Source of the DNA: Miltoncostaea sp050249835
Lineage (GTDB): Bacteria; Actinomycetota; Thermoleophilia; Miltoncostaeales; Miltoncostaeaceae
Length of the DNA: 64,000 nt
Assembly: GCA_050249835.1 (NCBI GenBank)
Contig: JBFWPT010000008.1
Span: forward strand, 30,197-94,196
Direction: 5' to 3'
The translations under genes and the position numbers were made by a program. Every line of letters begins with the position of its first letter. The first letter of the stretch is position 1. Of this stretch, positions 33,093 to 42,494 are shown one piece after another. The notes beneath the pieces were generated by a model. The model did no database searches. It saw only the letters and a program-made list of their open reading frames with translations, and had not been told where the DNA came from.

Positions 33093-33914
33093 GTGAGCCT
33101 GTGGCCGGGATACCGGCTCGGCCGCTACAGGGTCGAGTCGGAGATCGCGCAGGGAGGCCAGGCGACGGTCTACCGGGCCCTCGACGAGGAGTCGGGCGAC
33201 GCCGTCGCGCTCAAGGTCATCCAGGGGGACCTGAGCGGTGACGAGACGCTCCGCGCCCGCCTGCAGCAGGAGGCCGAGGCGGTGCGCGCCCTGGACCACC
33301 CCGGCATCGTCGCGGTGCGCGAGGCGGGCGACATCGACGGGAACGTCTTCATCGCCATGACCCTCGTGGACGGGCCGAGCCTGCAGGAGGAGATCCGCGC
33401 CGGCGGGGGCATCGACCCCCTCCGCGCCGTCGCCCTGCTGCGGCAGCTCGCCGAGGCGCTCGACCACGCCCATGCGAACGGGATGGTCCACCGGGACGTC
33501 AAGCCGGCCAACGTGCTCGTCGGGCCCGGCGACCGGGCCTACCTCACCGACTTCGGCCTCGCCAAGGTCGCGAAGTCCGCCCGGCTGACGCGCACCGGCA
33601 TGTGGGTCGGGACGATCGAGTACATCGCCCCGGAGCAGCTCATGGCCCGCGAGGTGGGCCCGCCGGCGGACGTCTACGGCCTGTCGGCCCTGGCCTACGA
33701 GGCCCTCGCCGGCCGGCCCCCCTTCGTGCGCCAGAACCCCGCCGACCTCATCCAGGCCCACCTCTCCGAGGTCCCGCGGGCCCCGTCCTCCCTGCGCCCC
33801 TCGCTCGCCTTCGTGGACGGGGTCCTCGCCCGCGGCCTCGCGAAGGCCCCGGAGGAGCGCTACCCCACGGCGGGGGCGATGGTCCGCGCCCTCGGGGAGT
33901 CCCTCGGGGCTTAG
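33093..33914 (+). CDS. Cytosolic Ser/Thr protein kinase
   Basis: 273 aa, essentially only a kinase domain. Gly loop IAQGGQATVY, ATP Lys in AVALKVI, catalytic loop HRDVKPANVL, DFG in LTDFGLAK and activation segment TRTGMWVGTIEYIAPEQ are complete. No transmembrane helix is seen, so it acts in the cytosol or in a complex. GTG 33093 is chosen for its ribosome site and the RLGRYRVES start. It meets the next kinase gene tail to tail, the two stops overlapping by four bases. Confidence 0.92.
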   Translation: MSLWPGYRLGRYRVESEIAQGGQATVYRALDEESGDAVALKVIQGDLSGDETLRARLQQEAEAVRALDHPGIVAVREAGDIDGNVFIAMTLVDGPSLQEEIRAGGGIDPLRAVALLRQLAEALDHAHANGMVHRDVKPANVLVGPGDRAYLTDFGLAKVAKSARLTRTGMWVGTIEYIAPEQLMAREVGPPADVYGLSALAYEALAGRPPFVRQNPADLIQAHLSEVPRAPSSLRPSLAFVDGVLARGLAKAPEERYPTAGAMVRALGESLGA

Positions 33915-35923
33915 CCCGTGACCGGGTAGCCGCGCTCGCGCATCGCCGCGAGCGCGGCGTCGAGCCGCTGCTCGCCGGCGCGCACGGCATCGGCAGCCGC
34001 GGCGAAGCCCGCGTCGTCCGCGGTGCGGGCGGCCGCCGCCATCCGGCCGTAGGCCGCGGCCTGGGCGCGGAGCGCCGCCCGCACGGGGTCGACCAGCCCG
34101 GCGGCCTCCGGTCCTCCGTCCGACGACGACGGGAGCGCGCCCGCCGACGTCCTCGCCGCCGCCGCGAGATCGCTCGCGGCGGCGGCCTGGCCGGCCGGGA
34201 TGTCGGCGCCGGCGAGCCGGGTGCGCAGGCGCTGCCGGACCGTCCCGAAGGCCGCGAGGGGCTCGGCGACGGCGGCGGACAGGTCGGCGTCCGGGCCGAG
34301 GGGGATCGCGCGGGCTGACCCGGCCAGACGGAGTGATGCCGCGGAGTCGGCGCACGCCTCCAGGGCCGCCCCGCCGCCGACGCAGGCGACCGTCTCCACG
34401 CCCGCGGTCGTCGGTACCACGTAGAGGGTCACGGGCGCGGCCATCCCCTCGACGACCAGGCCATCGTGGCGATACGCCTGCGCGGCGCCGAGCACGACCC
34501 GGTCGGCGGAGGCCGGAGGCTCCGCGAGTCGCTCGAGGAACGCCTCCGGCAGCAGCGTCGGGCCCTCGGCGCCCGAGAGCCCCGCCACGAGGCGGTCCGG
34601 TGTCTCGCCGCCATCCGCGGGGCGCGCGGTCGTGGCATCGTCGAGGGACAGGCCGGGGAGTGAGCCGCCGGCGCGGGAGCTCCATCCGGCGGGTACCTCG
34701 ATCGAACCGACCCCCGCGCGGATGCGCTCCGGGTCCGGGGCGGTCGCCGGCGCGCCCTCGCCGCCTGACGACCCGAGCAGGGTGCCCGCCACGATGCCCA
34801 CCACCGCGAGGCCGGCGGCGACGGCGATCGCGGCACGGGCGGAGCGGCGGCCGGCCGACGGGGGACGGCCGAGTGGCTCCGTGCGGGCAGGTCGCGTCGG
34901 GCCGTGGGCCGTCCGGGCCGTGGAGACGGGCGCCGGGTCCGTTGCCACAGGGGGAGCCGGCGTGGTGCTCGGCGGCGGCGTGGGGGCCACGACCGTCGGG
35001 GGCAGGGCAGGCGGCAGGAGGGGCGTCGGGGGCGGGTGGATCTCGGTCGGCGGGAGCGGCGTCGCGACCGGTGCCGGCAGGGGGGTCACCGACGGCGCGC
35101 CGAGGGTCTCGCGCAGGGCGGCGGCCATCTCCACGGCGTTTCCCCAGCGATCCTGCGGATGGCGCGCCATCGCCCGCATGATCACGGCCGCCGCGTCCGG
35201 GGGCAGGCCCGGGTCCACCTCGCGTGGGTCGGGGACCGGACGGGTCACGTTCAGGAGCGCCACGCTCGCCCCCGGCTCATCGGGCACGAAGGGCATGCGC
35301 CCCGTGCAGGCGCGGAAGAGGACAGTCCCGACGGCGTAGATGTCGGTCCGCGGAGAGGTCGCCTCCCCGAGCGCCTGCTCCGGGGCCCAGTAGCCCGGCG
35401 TGCCGATCGCCATCCCGCCTCGGGTCACCTGGCTCGCTCCCGCGAGGCGCGCGATGCCGAAGTCCGCGACCCGCACGACGCCCGTGGGCTCGATCAGGAT
35501 GTTGCTCGGCTTGATGTCGCGGTGGATGACGTCCTGCGCGTGCGCAGCCGCGAGGGCGCCGCAGATCTGGCCGGCGATGTCGGCGCAGCGCGCCCAGGGT
35601 AGGGCGCGCCCCCCGGCCAGGTCCTGCTCGAGGGAGGCCCCCGGCACGAACTCGAGGACGAGGTAGAGGCTGCCGTCGCTTAGCCGGAGCATGTCGTAGA
35701 GGGCGATGATCCCCGGGTGGCGCACCCGCGCCAGCGTGCGGGCCTCCCTGCGGAAGCGCTGGACGAGGTCGTCCTCGTTCGCGAGGTGGGACAGCAGCGA
35801 CTTGATCGCGACGTCGCGTTCGAGCTCCCGGTCGAAGGCGCGGTACACCTCGCCCATGCCGCCCACGCCGAGCCGCTCCTGCAGCTCGTACCGGTCGACC
35901 AGGACCGTGCCGACGCTCAGCAT
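33911..35923 (-). CDS. Membrane Ser/Thr protein kinase with external domain
   Basis: 670 aa. Complete kinase domain: LGVGGMGEVYRA, VAIKSLL, HRDIKPSNILI, VADFGIAR and GTPGYWAPEQ. A long Pro-rich linker (about 275-355) precedes one membrane helix (about 365-388: RAAIAVAAGLAVVGIVAGTLLG) and an external domain of about 280 aa. The external part contains an Ala-rich helical stretch near the C-terminus. The ATG overlaps the stop of a small Gly-rich secreted protein gene, which suggests the two products work together at the cell surface. Confidence 0.93.
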   Translation of the reverse strand: MLSVGTVLVDRYELQERLGVGGMGEVYRAFDRELERDVAIKSLLSHLANEDDLVQRFRREARTLARVRHPGIIALYDMLRLSDGSLYLVLEFVPGASLEQDLAGGRALPWARCADIAGQICGALAAAHAQDVIHRDIKPSNILIEPTGVVRVADFGIARLAGASQVTRGGMAIGTPGYWAPEQALGEATSPRTDIYAVGTVLFRACTGRMPFVPDEPGASVALLNVTRPVPDPREVDPGLPPDAAAVIMRAMARHPQDRWGNAVEMAAALRETLGAPSVTPLPAPVATPLPPTEIHPPPTPLLPPALPPTVVAPTPPPSTTPAPPVATDPAPVSTARTAHGPTRPARTEPLGRPPSAGRRSARAAIAVAAGLAVVGIVAGTLLGSSGGEGAPATAPDPERIRAGVGSIEVPAGWSSRAGGSLPGLSLDDATTARPADGGETPDRLVAGLSGAEGPTLLPEAFLERLAEPPASADRVVLGAAQAYRHDGLVVEGMAAPVTLYVVPTTAGVETVACVGGGAALEACADSAASLRLAGSARAIPLGPDADLSAAVAEPLAAFGTVRQRLRTRLAGADIPAGQAAAASDLAAAARTSAGALPSSSDGGPEAAGLVDPVRAALRAQAAAYGRMAAAARTADDAGFAAAADAVRAGEQRLDAALAAMRERGYPVTG

Positions 35924-36276
35924 CAGTTCGGGATGATCGTCTGGTCGCCGCCCCCGCCCCCGCCCCCGCCACCGCCGCCACCCGGTGACGGCGTGGGCGA
36001 GGGCTCGGGCGACGAACCGGGGTCGTCGGCGGGCGCAGCCGGCTCCGGGGCCGGGGGCTCCCGCAGGGCGGGGAGCGCGGCCGCGCCGCCCGGCGGCGTG
36101 ATGGACGGCCCCGGGTCCGGAGCCGGGATCGTCTCGGGCGCGTCGAGGGCGACCGCAGGGGTGGCGGACCCTCCGTCGCCGGACGTGGCGGAGGCGAGGG
36201 CGTACGCTCCGCCGAAGGCCACCGCTCCGCAGACTGCGGCGACCGCGATCGCCCGCCCGCTCAGGACGGCCGGCAT
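35923..36276 (-). CDS. Small membrane-anchored Pro/Gly-rich protein
   Basis: 117 aa. An N-terminal hydrophobic helix (AIAVAAVCGAVAFGGAYALA) is a signal peptide or anchor. The rest is low-complexity Pro/Ala/Ser/Glu and ends in a run of 12 glycines followed by DQTIIPN. No known domain. The ATG lies inside the end of the upstream fn3 gene (16-bp overlap) and the stop overlaps the kinase ATG, so the three form one unit. It could be a cell-wall-spanning tether or ligand for the kinase; that is inference. Confidence 0.65.
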   Translation of the reverse strand: MPAVLSGRAIAVAAVCGAVAFGGAYALASATSGDGGSATPAVALDAPETIPAPDPGPSITPPGGAAALPALREPPAPEPAAPADDPGSSPEPSPTPSPGGGGGGGGGGGGDQTIIPN

Positions 36277-37967
36277 TGCACCGCCCGGCCGCCCTTCACG
36301 CTGCAGCGCAGCTTGCGGGCGTTGGAGCTCACGATGATCTTGGTGGCGCTCGGCGTCAGCCCCGGCCCGGACACCCTGACGACGATCTCCGCGCCTTGGC
36401 GGAACAGGAACTGGTGCCCGCGGCCGTCCGTGAAGAGTGGCAGGAGGGGCGCGGTGACGAGCCGACCGGCGCGCACGCGGGGCCGCACGGTGACGGGTGC
36501 GCCCCTCGAGGCCGACGCGACGCCGCGGAAGGCGCCCGGCCCGCCGCGGATCGCCCGCACGGGGACGGCGGCCCGTCCGAGCCCGAGCGTGGCGGCCAAC
36601 GTGCAGCCCCGGGTGCAGCGCACCTCCATGCGGGCCGCTCTCAGGGCCGCCGCGGCCGGGACCATCAGACGGGTGCGCGGGTCGACCACCCGCACGGTGG
36701 CCGCCAGCGATCGCAGGTAGAGGCGCGAGTCCGGCATGAGGCCCAGAGGCGCGCTCAGGTCGACGAGGATCTGGGGGTAGGGGTGCGTCGTGAGCGCCAG
36801 GGTCTGCCCGGCCGCCCGCCCCGCCGGGGTCTCCACGACGACGCGGTAGTGGTAGGTCGTCTCCCCCGCGAGGCCGCGGAGCGTCGCCTGCACGGTCAGT
36901 CGGTCGCCGGTGACCGCGCGCGCGGGGGTCCGCCGGGTGAGTGCACCCGCGCGCGTCCCCCACTCGACCCATGCCGTGCCGGCCTGCCCGCGGGTCGACA
37001 CCTCGCCCTCCACGCGCGCCGAGACCGGACCGAGGACCGTCGCCGAGCCGGTCTGGGCCCCCGGGGCGGGGATGACCGTCGTGGCGGCCTGCTCGGGCCC
37101 GTAGGTCGTGCCGGCGGCGTTGGTCGCGACGACGCGGTACCGGTATGCCGTGCCCGGGGCGAGCCCCGTGACGGTCGAGGCGACGGCGACCCCGCCCGTG
37201 CCGGATCCGGCATCGCCCGCGGCCGTCTGTGATCCCAGGGCGGACGTCGCGCCATAGTCGAAGCGGAAGGTGGTGGGCAGTCCCCGCGGGTCCACAACCG
37301 CGGCGAACGTGAGCGACGTCTCCCCGGCGGTGGCGGCGCCCGCGGCGGGTGCGACCGCCGGAGGCACGGGAGTCGGCGGGACGGCGAGGCGCGGGAGCAC
37401 GCCCGCGTCGGGGACCCGGTCGCCGTCAGCGCCGCGCGACGAGGCGGCGACGATGCCCACAGAGCCACCCCGTGGGGCCCCTACGTCCGCTCGTGGCAGG
37501 CGCACCGCGACGGCCCCGAGCACGGGCCCGGTCTTCTCCGAGATGGTGACCTCGGCCGGCGCCAGGGCGCGCACGACGGTCCAGGACGCGCCGGTGCGCT
37601 GCAGCAGGTCCAGGGACGGGGCGGCACCGGTGTCGCCGGTCAGCCGGACCGCGCGCTCGGCGCCCCCCGTCGAGGAGTCCCCGGTCGCGGCGTCCCCGTC
37701 GACGTCCAGATACCAGGTGACCACATCGCCGTCGCCGAACCGCGCGCCGTCCAGATCCGGGTGGTCGAGCGCCGAGACGATCAGCAACCCGTCGTCGGCG
37801 GCTGTCCCGGGGTCGGCCTCGATGTGCGTGAGCCCGACCGAGGCGAAGTCGACGGCCGCGCCGCCGTCCCCGAGGTCGTCGTTGTACTCGGGGGTCGCGA
37901 CGTCGGCGACCGCGGGCACGGCGAGGGCGCCGAGCAGCAGGGCGGCGAGGGCCGTCGCGACGCGCAT
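36261..37967 (-). CDS. Secreted protein with two fibronectin type III-like domains
   Basis: 568 aa from ATG 37967. Signal peptide MRVATALAALLLGALAVPAVADV. Residues about 25-195 resemble an exported sandwich domain (VVTWYLDVDGDAATGDSS). Two fn3-like modules follow (GLAPGTAYRYRVVATNAAGTTYGPEQ; GLAGETTYHYRVVVETPAG). The C-terminal ~150 residues hold cysteine pairs (CTRGC; CSVKGGRAVQC). A more upstream ATG (38048) overlaps the apparent -10 box, so the later start is preferred. Likely cell-surface adhesion or polymer binding. Confidence 0.75.
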   Translation of the reverse strand: MRVATALAALLLGALAVPAVADVATPEYNDDLGDGGAAVDFASVGLTHIEADPGTAADDGLLIVSALDHPDLDGARFGDGDVVTWYLDVDGDAATGDSSTGGAERAVRLTGDTGAAPSLDLLQRTGASWTVVRALAPAEVTISEKTGPVLGAVAVRLPRADVGAPRGGSVGIVAASSRGADGDRVPDAGVLPRLAVPPTPVPPAVAPAAGAATAGETSLTFAAVVDPRGLPTTFRFDYGATSALGSQTAAGDAGSGTGGVAVASTVTGLAPGTAYRYRVVATNAAGTTYGPEQAATTVIPAPGAQTGSATVLGPVSARVEGEVSTRGQAGTAWVEWGTRAGALTRRTPARAVTGDRLTVQATLRGLAGETTYHYRVVVETPAGRAAGQTLALTTHPYPQILVDLSAPLGLMPDSRLYLRSLAATVRVVDPRTRLMVPAAAALRAARMEVRCTRGCTLAATLGLGRAAVPVRAIRGGPGAFRGVASASRGAPVTVRPRVRAGRLVTAPLLPLFTDGRGHQFLFRQGAEIVVRVSGPGLTPSATKIIVSSNARKLRCSVKGGRAVQCRPS

Positions 37968-38043
37968 CGTGGGGCGTGACCGGCGGATCGACGGGAGGTT
38001 CGGCGCCACGGAGACCTTTCGGCGGACGGGACGGGCGCGGTGG

Positions 38044-38073
38044 AGCATCCGCCAGAACCGCGAATTCCGTCAA
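38044..38073 (-). promoter_or_regulatory. Sigma-70-like promoter of the fn3 gene
   Basis: Minus-strand TTGACG (38073-38068), an 18-base spacer and GATGCT (38049-38044). This is one of the few places with a near-consensus -35. It puts the transcript start after the upstream ATG, supporting the start at 37967. Confidence 0.5.
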
Positions 38074-38111
38074 CTCGACGGAAGGACGGGCCGACGCCCC
38101 GGCGCGCCGTC

Positions 38112-40073
38112 CTAGCGGCGGGCGCGCGGGACCGTGAAGGCCCGCCTCAGGACCGCCCGTCGGGTGGGCCCGGCGACGGTGATCCGCACCCTGTGGCGCC
38201 CCGCGGCGAGGCGGCCGAGCACGATTCGGCGGCTGCCCACCGCGAGCGTCCGCCGGGCGGGCGCCTTGACGGTCACCCACCGCGCGCGCCGCGTCCCGGC
38301 CTTCGGCCGGTGGCGCTGCACGAGCACCCGCACGGTGGCCCGCTCGCGCAGCGTGACCACGACGCGCCAGACCCTCCCGGCGCGCCGGACCCTGGCGACG
38401 GGGGCGCCGGCCCTCACCACCGCCGCGGGGGGCGCGACGGCCGCCGGGACGACCGGGGGAGGGGGCTGCCGCGAGGCGACGTCGCCGCTGATCGTGACGC
38501 CGTCGACCGCGAAGACCACCAGGCGGTGGTGGAGCGGCTGGCCGGCGGGCAGGCGGGTGACGTCCTCGGCCACGGGCCGGGCGGCGCCGGGGGCGAGCGG
38601 CCGGGTGGGGGTCTGCTGCCCGTAGGCGGGCGTCGTGCCGTACTCGAAGTGGTAGGCGAGGCGCGCGCTCGAGGCCGGGACGGTGCCGTGGAGGCGGGAG
38701 GCGGTGGGGCCGAGGTCCGTGGCGGCGCCTGTCCAGCCGCCGGGGCCGGGGACCGGGGGCGGGATGGACGCGAGCGCGTTGGGGGCGTCCAGGCGGCCCC
38801 CGGTCGCCACCCGGCCCGACAGGCTCGGCAGCGGCACGACGCCCGCCAGCAGCGCCTGCCGGATGTGGCGCACCGACGCGTCGGGCCGGACCGCCAGGAT
38901 GAGGGCGGCGACGCCGGACACGTGGGGGGCGGAGAAGGAGGTGCCGCTCGCGAGGCCCGCCGTCGTGGCCCCGGCGGGCGGCGGCTGCAGGATCCCCGTC
39001 CCCGGGGCGGCCAGGTCGACGCTCACGCGGCCGTAGCTCGAGAAGTCGCCGGCGAACGTGTCGCGGGCGGTCGTCGCGGCCACGCAGACGACGTTCTCGA
39101 AGGGCAGGGCGCAGGGATACAGCGGCTTGGCGTCGTTGTCGGACGCGTAGTTGCCGGCCGCCGCGACGACCAGCGACTGCGGCACGCCCGCGATCGCCTC
39201 GCGCAGGACGATGTCGTTCGTGGGCCCGCCGAAGCTCGCGTTGATGACCCGCGCCCCGAGGGAGCCGGCGTAGGTGATCCCGGCGGCGAGGTCTGCGGTG
39301 GACCCGCTCCCGGACGCGTCCAGCCCGCGCACGGGGACGATGCGGGAGGTCCACGAGACGCCCGCCAGGCCGGTGCCGTCGTTCCCGCGCGCCCCCGCCA
39401 CCGCCGCGACGGTCGAGCCGTGACGGCTGCTCCCCTCGTCCGCCGGGTTGTTGTCCCCGTTCGTGAAGTCCCAGCCGCGCCAGTCGTCGACGAACCCGTT
39501 GCCGTCGTCGTCGATGCCGTTCGCCTCCCGGCCGTCGCCCGCCTCGCCGGGGTTGACGACCCCGACGTTCGGGGCGAGGTCCGGGAGGGTGGCGTCCACG
39601 CCGCTGTCGACCACGGCGATCCGCACCCGGTCGCTGCCGGTCGTCGAGTCCCAGGCGAGCGCCGCGCGGATGTCCGCCCCCGCCGCGCCGCCGGACTGCC
39701 CGGTGTTCGCCAGCGCCCACTGACGGCCGAAGAGGGGGTCGTTCGGCACGGCCTGGGCCCGCAGCAGCCGGTCGGGCTCGGCCCAGCGCACGGCCGGGTC
39801 GGCGCGCAGGCGCGCGAGCGCCTGGCCGTCGGACTGGGGGCCGAGCACCCGGGCCACGCGGGCCCCGCGGGCCGTGACCTGCCGGCCCAGGCGGACCCCG
39901 GCGCGCCGCTCGACGGCGGCGCGGACGGCGGGGCCGGCGTCGTCGGCCAGCCCCACGACGACCGTGCCGGGGACGGGGTCGCCGGCCGCGGGGGCGCCCA
40001 CCGCCGGCGTCGCGCAGGCGGCGGCGAGGACGAGGGCCGCGGCCAGGGCGCGCGGTGCGAGGGGTCGCGTCAC
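38112..40073 (-). CDS. Secreted subtilisin-family (S8) serine protease
   Basis: 653 aa. A signal peptide (ALAAALVLAAACATPAVGA) is followed by an I9-like propeptide (GTVVVGLADDAGPAV) and the S8 catalytic domain. The Asp is in IAVVDSGVDA, the His in SSRHGSTVAAVAG (the usual HGTH is HGST), the oxyanion region in VVAAAGNYAS, and the Ser in GTSFSAPHVSGVAALI. The ~230 C-terminal residues are Arg/Ala/Pro-rich with a beta-rich end (VTVKAPARRTLAVGSRRIVLGRLAAGRHRVRI), perhaps a wall-binding module. GTG start. It lies between an ECF sigma gene and the fn3/kinase genes on the same strand. Confidence 0.9.
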   Translation of the reverse strand: MTRPLAPRALAAALVLAAACATPAVGAPAAGDPVPGTVVVGLADDAGPAVRAAVERRAGVRLGRQVTARGARVARVLGPQSDGQALARLRADPAVRWAEPDRLLRAQAVPNDPLFGRQWALANTGQSGGAAGADIRAALAWDSTTGSDRVRIAVVDSGVDATLPDLAPNVGVVNPGEAGDGREANGIDDDGNGFVDDWRGWDFTNGDNNPADEGSSRHGSTVAAVAGARGNDGTGLAGVSWTSRIVPVRGLDASGSGSTADLAAGITYAGSLGARVINASFGGPTNDIVLREAIAGVPQSLVVAAAGNYASDNDAKPLYPCALPFENVVCVAATTARDTFAGDFSSYGRVSVDLAAPGTGILQPPPAGATTAGLASGTSFSAPHVSGVAALILAVRPDASVRHIRQALLAGVVPLPSLSGRVATGGRLDAPNALASIPPPVPGPGGWTGAATDLGPTASRLHGTVPASSARLAYHFEYGTTPAYGQQTPTRPLAPGAARPVAEDVTRLPAGQPLHHRLVVFAVDGVTISGDVASRQPPPPVVPAAVAPPAAVVRAGAPVARVRRAGRVWRVVVTLRERATVRVLVQRHRPKAGTRRARWVTVKAPARRTLAVGSRRIVLGRLAAGRHRVRITVAGPTRRAVLRRAFTVPRARR

Positions 40074-40109
40074 GAGGGATGGAGGACGGGGGCGACCGTC
40101 CGGGGCCGC

Positions 40110-40115
40110 AGGCTA
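40110..40115 (-). promoter_or_regulatory. Candidate -10 box of the subtilase gene
   Basis: Minus-strand TAGCCT in the 70-bp gap behind the sigma gene, about 36 bases before the protease GTG. No clear -35. Confidence 0.3.
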
Positions 40116-40143
40116 ATCCCTCTGGGCGCCATGGCGTAACCCG

Positions 40144-40710
40144 TCAGGCGGCCAGTCCGGCGGCGGCGAGGCCCTCGCCCATCATGCGGCGGGCGCGGTG
40201 CAGGCGGACGCGGGCGGCGCCGGGCGCGATGCCCATGGCGTCGGCGACCTCGGACGGGCGCTGGCCGGCCAGCTCGCGGAGGGCCGCCTCGCGGTACGGC
40301 CCGGGCAGCGCGTCCACGACGGCGCGGACGACGCGGCGCTGCTCGCTCCGCTCGGCCTGGGCGCCGGGGTCGGCGGACGGGTCGGGGCGCTCCGGCACCC
40401 CCTCGACGGGCACGGCGCCGCGGACGCGGCGGCGGAGCATCCGCAGGGCCTCGTTGCGCGTCACGGCGATGAGCCAGGCGCCGGGCTCATCGCAGGTGCC
40501 GATGCGGGCGGCGGCGCGGATCCAGGCCTCCTGCACGGCGTCCTCGGCCTCATGGGCATCGCGCAGAACACGCATGGCGGCGCGGCGCATCCGTGAGCCG
40601 TGGCGGGCGTGGAGCTCGGCGAAGGCGGCGCCGTCGCCGCGGGCGGCGCGGGCGGCGAGCAGGCGGTCGCGGACGGCGAGATCGGCGGTGGGGGCGAGGG
40701 TGGCGGGCAT
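40144..40710 (-). CDS. ECF-type RNA polymerase sigma factor
   Basis: 188 aa. Region 2 (FAELHARHGSRMRRAAMRVLRDAHEAEDAVQEAWIRAAARI; core VQEAWI) and region 4 (ALPGPYREAALRELAGQRPSEVADAMGIAPGAARVRLHRARRMM) are present and in order. Its length is normal for an ECF factor. ATG start with AGGAGGACGTC ribosome site. No anti-sigma gene adjoins it; downstream on the same strand is the secreted protease. The 227-bp gap upstream separates it from the FAD-protein gene on the other strand. Confidence 0.92.
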   Translation of the reverse strand: MPATLAPTADLAVRDRLLAARAARGDGAAFAELHARHGSRMRRAAMRVLRDAHEAEDAVQEAWIRAAARIGTCDEPGAWLIAVTRNEALRMLRRRVRGAVPVEGVPERPDPSADPGAQAERSEQRRVVRAVVDALPGPYREAALRELAGQRPSEVADAMGIAPGAARVRLHRARRMMGEGLAAAGLAA

Positions 40711-40875
40711 GACGTCCTCCTGTCGGGTCGTGGTCGACCGTCAAGGACGCCGGGGCGGGCGCGGGTCATCCCGCGGGGCGAGGGAATAGAACGGCGCCGC
40801 CCGTCGTCGCGCCCCCCGTCCGGATGCGGTGGAGGGACCCCCGTAACGGCCGCCCCGAACCGCGCATCTGGTCAG

Positions 40876-40904
40876 TTGTCACCCTGTCCGGGCGGCCCTA
40901 GTCT
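40876..40904 (+). promoter_or_regulatory. Well-formed promoter of the pseudokinase/FHA/sigma cluster
   Basis: TTGTCA (40876-40881), exactly 17 bases, then TAGTCT (40899-40904): standard sigma-70 spacing. The start codon at 40938 is about 27 bases from the expected transcript start. The rest of the 227-bp gap shows no other structure I can support. Confidence 0.6.
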
Positions 40905-40937
40905 CCGCCGGACGCCCCATCGGACCCGGGAGTACGC

Positions 40938-42494
40938 GTGGCGGAGGATCGCACCATCGTCGGCTCGGCAGCGCCGCCCGTCACGGGCGACGGGGACCTG
41001 ACCGACGAGCTCATCTCGACCAGCGAGTGGACCGACGGCATCGTGTCGCGTGCCGGCATCCCCATCGTCGACGTGCCCTTCGTCACGGTGGGCGGCGGCT
41101 TCGGCTCGTTCGCCATGGTCGACTACCTGCGGGTGGCAGGCGTGCCGACGAGCCGCATCAAGGTGCTCGGCGACAGCCCCGACCCGTGGACGACCTACGA
41201 GTACCTGACCAACAACTCGCAGATCCCGCGCCAGGAGCGGCTGCGCTCCGACTCGGGCTCGGTGCTCGACAACGTCTGGGGCTTCCCCAGCTACGCCGTC
41301 CGCGAGGCCTGGGCGGACCGCAGCCTCAAGCAGCTCTGGCACGTCATGGCAGAGCCCTACCTCGGCCAGGACTACTACACGCCGAAGGCCGGCCAGGTGT
41401 TCGAGTCGGTCAAGCGCGAGACCGCGCGCATCGGCTGGGACGAGATGATCGACGTCGGCGTCGTCCGCATGGTGCGCAAGCGCCGCGACGGCGGCTACTT
41501 CGCCCTCCACACGCCGGCCGACGGGCCGAAGCGCGTCGCCTACCGGTGCAACTTCCTGCACCTGGCGGTCGGCTATCCGGGCGTGAAGTTCCTCGACGAC
41601 CTGCAGGCCTACCGTGACGGGTACCAGGACTTCCAGCGCGTCGTGAACGCCTACGAGCCGCACGCGCACGTCTACGAGGAGTGCAAGCGGCGCCAGTGCA
41701 CCGTGCTGGTGCGCGGCTCGGGCATCGTCTCCTCGCGCGTGCTGCAGCGGATCATCGACGACCGCGACAAGCACGGCGCCCAGACGCGGATCGTCCACCT
41801 CTTCCGGAACTACGTCTCCGGGCCGCAGGGCGACTCGATCTTCTTCCGCCGTCCCGGCGCCAACGGCTTCGCCTACCAGGGCTTCAACTTCGCGAAGTCC
41901 GCCTGGGGCGGGCAGTACCGCCTGAAGATGGAGCGGATGGAGGGCGAGACCCGCAAGAACTTCCTCGAGGCGATGGGCGGCACCAACACCGCCCCCCGCC
42001 GGTCCTGGAAGGAGCAGATCCGCCGCGGGATGCGCGACGGGTTCTACTTCCAGGAGATCGGCGAGGTGGAGACCGTCGCGCCGTCCGCGGACGGCCGCGC
42101 CGTGGTCACCACCATCCGCAATAAGGCGGGCGACCGTCGCGAGATCGACGCCCAGTTCATCGTGGACGCCACCGGCCTCGAGGGGAACATCGAGGACCAC
42201 CGGCTCCTCAACGACCTGCTGATGCACAGCGGGGCGCAGCGCAACCCGAAGGGGCGCCTGGACATCGAGCCGTCGTTCGAGGTGCGCAACCTGCGCAGCC
42301 GCGGCGGGCGCATGTACGCGTCGGGCTCCGCGACCCTCGGCGGCTACTACGCCGGCGTGGACTCGTTCCTCGGGCTCCAGTACGCGGCCCTGCGCATCGC
42401 GGACGACCTGGCCGATGCGGGCTTCCACCCGAAGCTGGGGCCCGGCCGCTCCATCTCCCAGTGGTTCAAGTGGATGAGGAACACGCGCATATGA
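40938..42494 (+). CDS. FAD/NAD(P)-binding oxidoreductase-like protein
   Basis: 518 aa. A Rossmann dinucleotide motif appears as VPFVTVGGGFGSFAMVDYLRVAG followed by the acidic strand end IKVLGD. A second nucleotide-type strand is TVLVRGSGIVSSRVLQRII, and a late FAD-type segment is AQFIVDATGLEGN. The GGGFGS loop departs from the common GxGxxG/A. No disulfide or flavin-attachment cysteines stand out. I do not know the substrate. The last 20 residues are aromatic and basic (QWFKWMRNTR) and lead by an ATGA overlap into a small membrane protein, so the pair may form a membrane-bound redox unit. GTG start behind the promoter at 40876-40904. Confidence 0.65.
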   Translation: MAEDRTIVGSAAPPVTGDGDLTDELISTSEWTDGIVSRAGIPIVDVPFVTVGGGFGSFAMVDYLRVAGVPTSRIKVLGDSPDPWTTYEYLTNNSQIPRQERLRSDSGSVLDNVWGFPSYAVREAWADRSLKQLWHVMAEPYLGQDYYTPKAGQVFESVKRETARIGWDEMIDVGVVRMVRKRRDGGYFALHTPADGPKRVAYRCNFLHLAVGYPGVKFLDDLQAYRDGYQDFQRVVNAYEPHAHVYEECKRRQCTVLVRGSGIVSSRVLQRIIDDRDKHGAQTRIVHLFRNYVSGPQGDSIFFRRPGANGFAYQGFNFAKSAWGGQYRLKMERMEGETRKNFLEAMGGTNTAPRRSWKEQIRRGMRDGFYFQEIGEVETVAPSADGRAVVTTIRNKAGDRREIDAQFIVDATGLEGNIEDHRLLNDLLMHSGAQRNPKGRLDIEPSFEVRNLRSRGGRMYASGSATLGGYYAGVDSFLGLQYAALRIADDLADAGFHPKLGPGRSISQWFKWMRNTRI

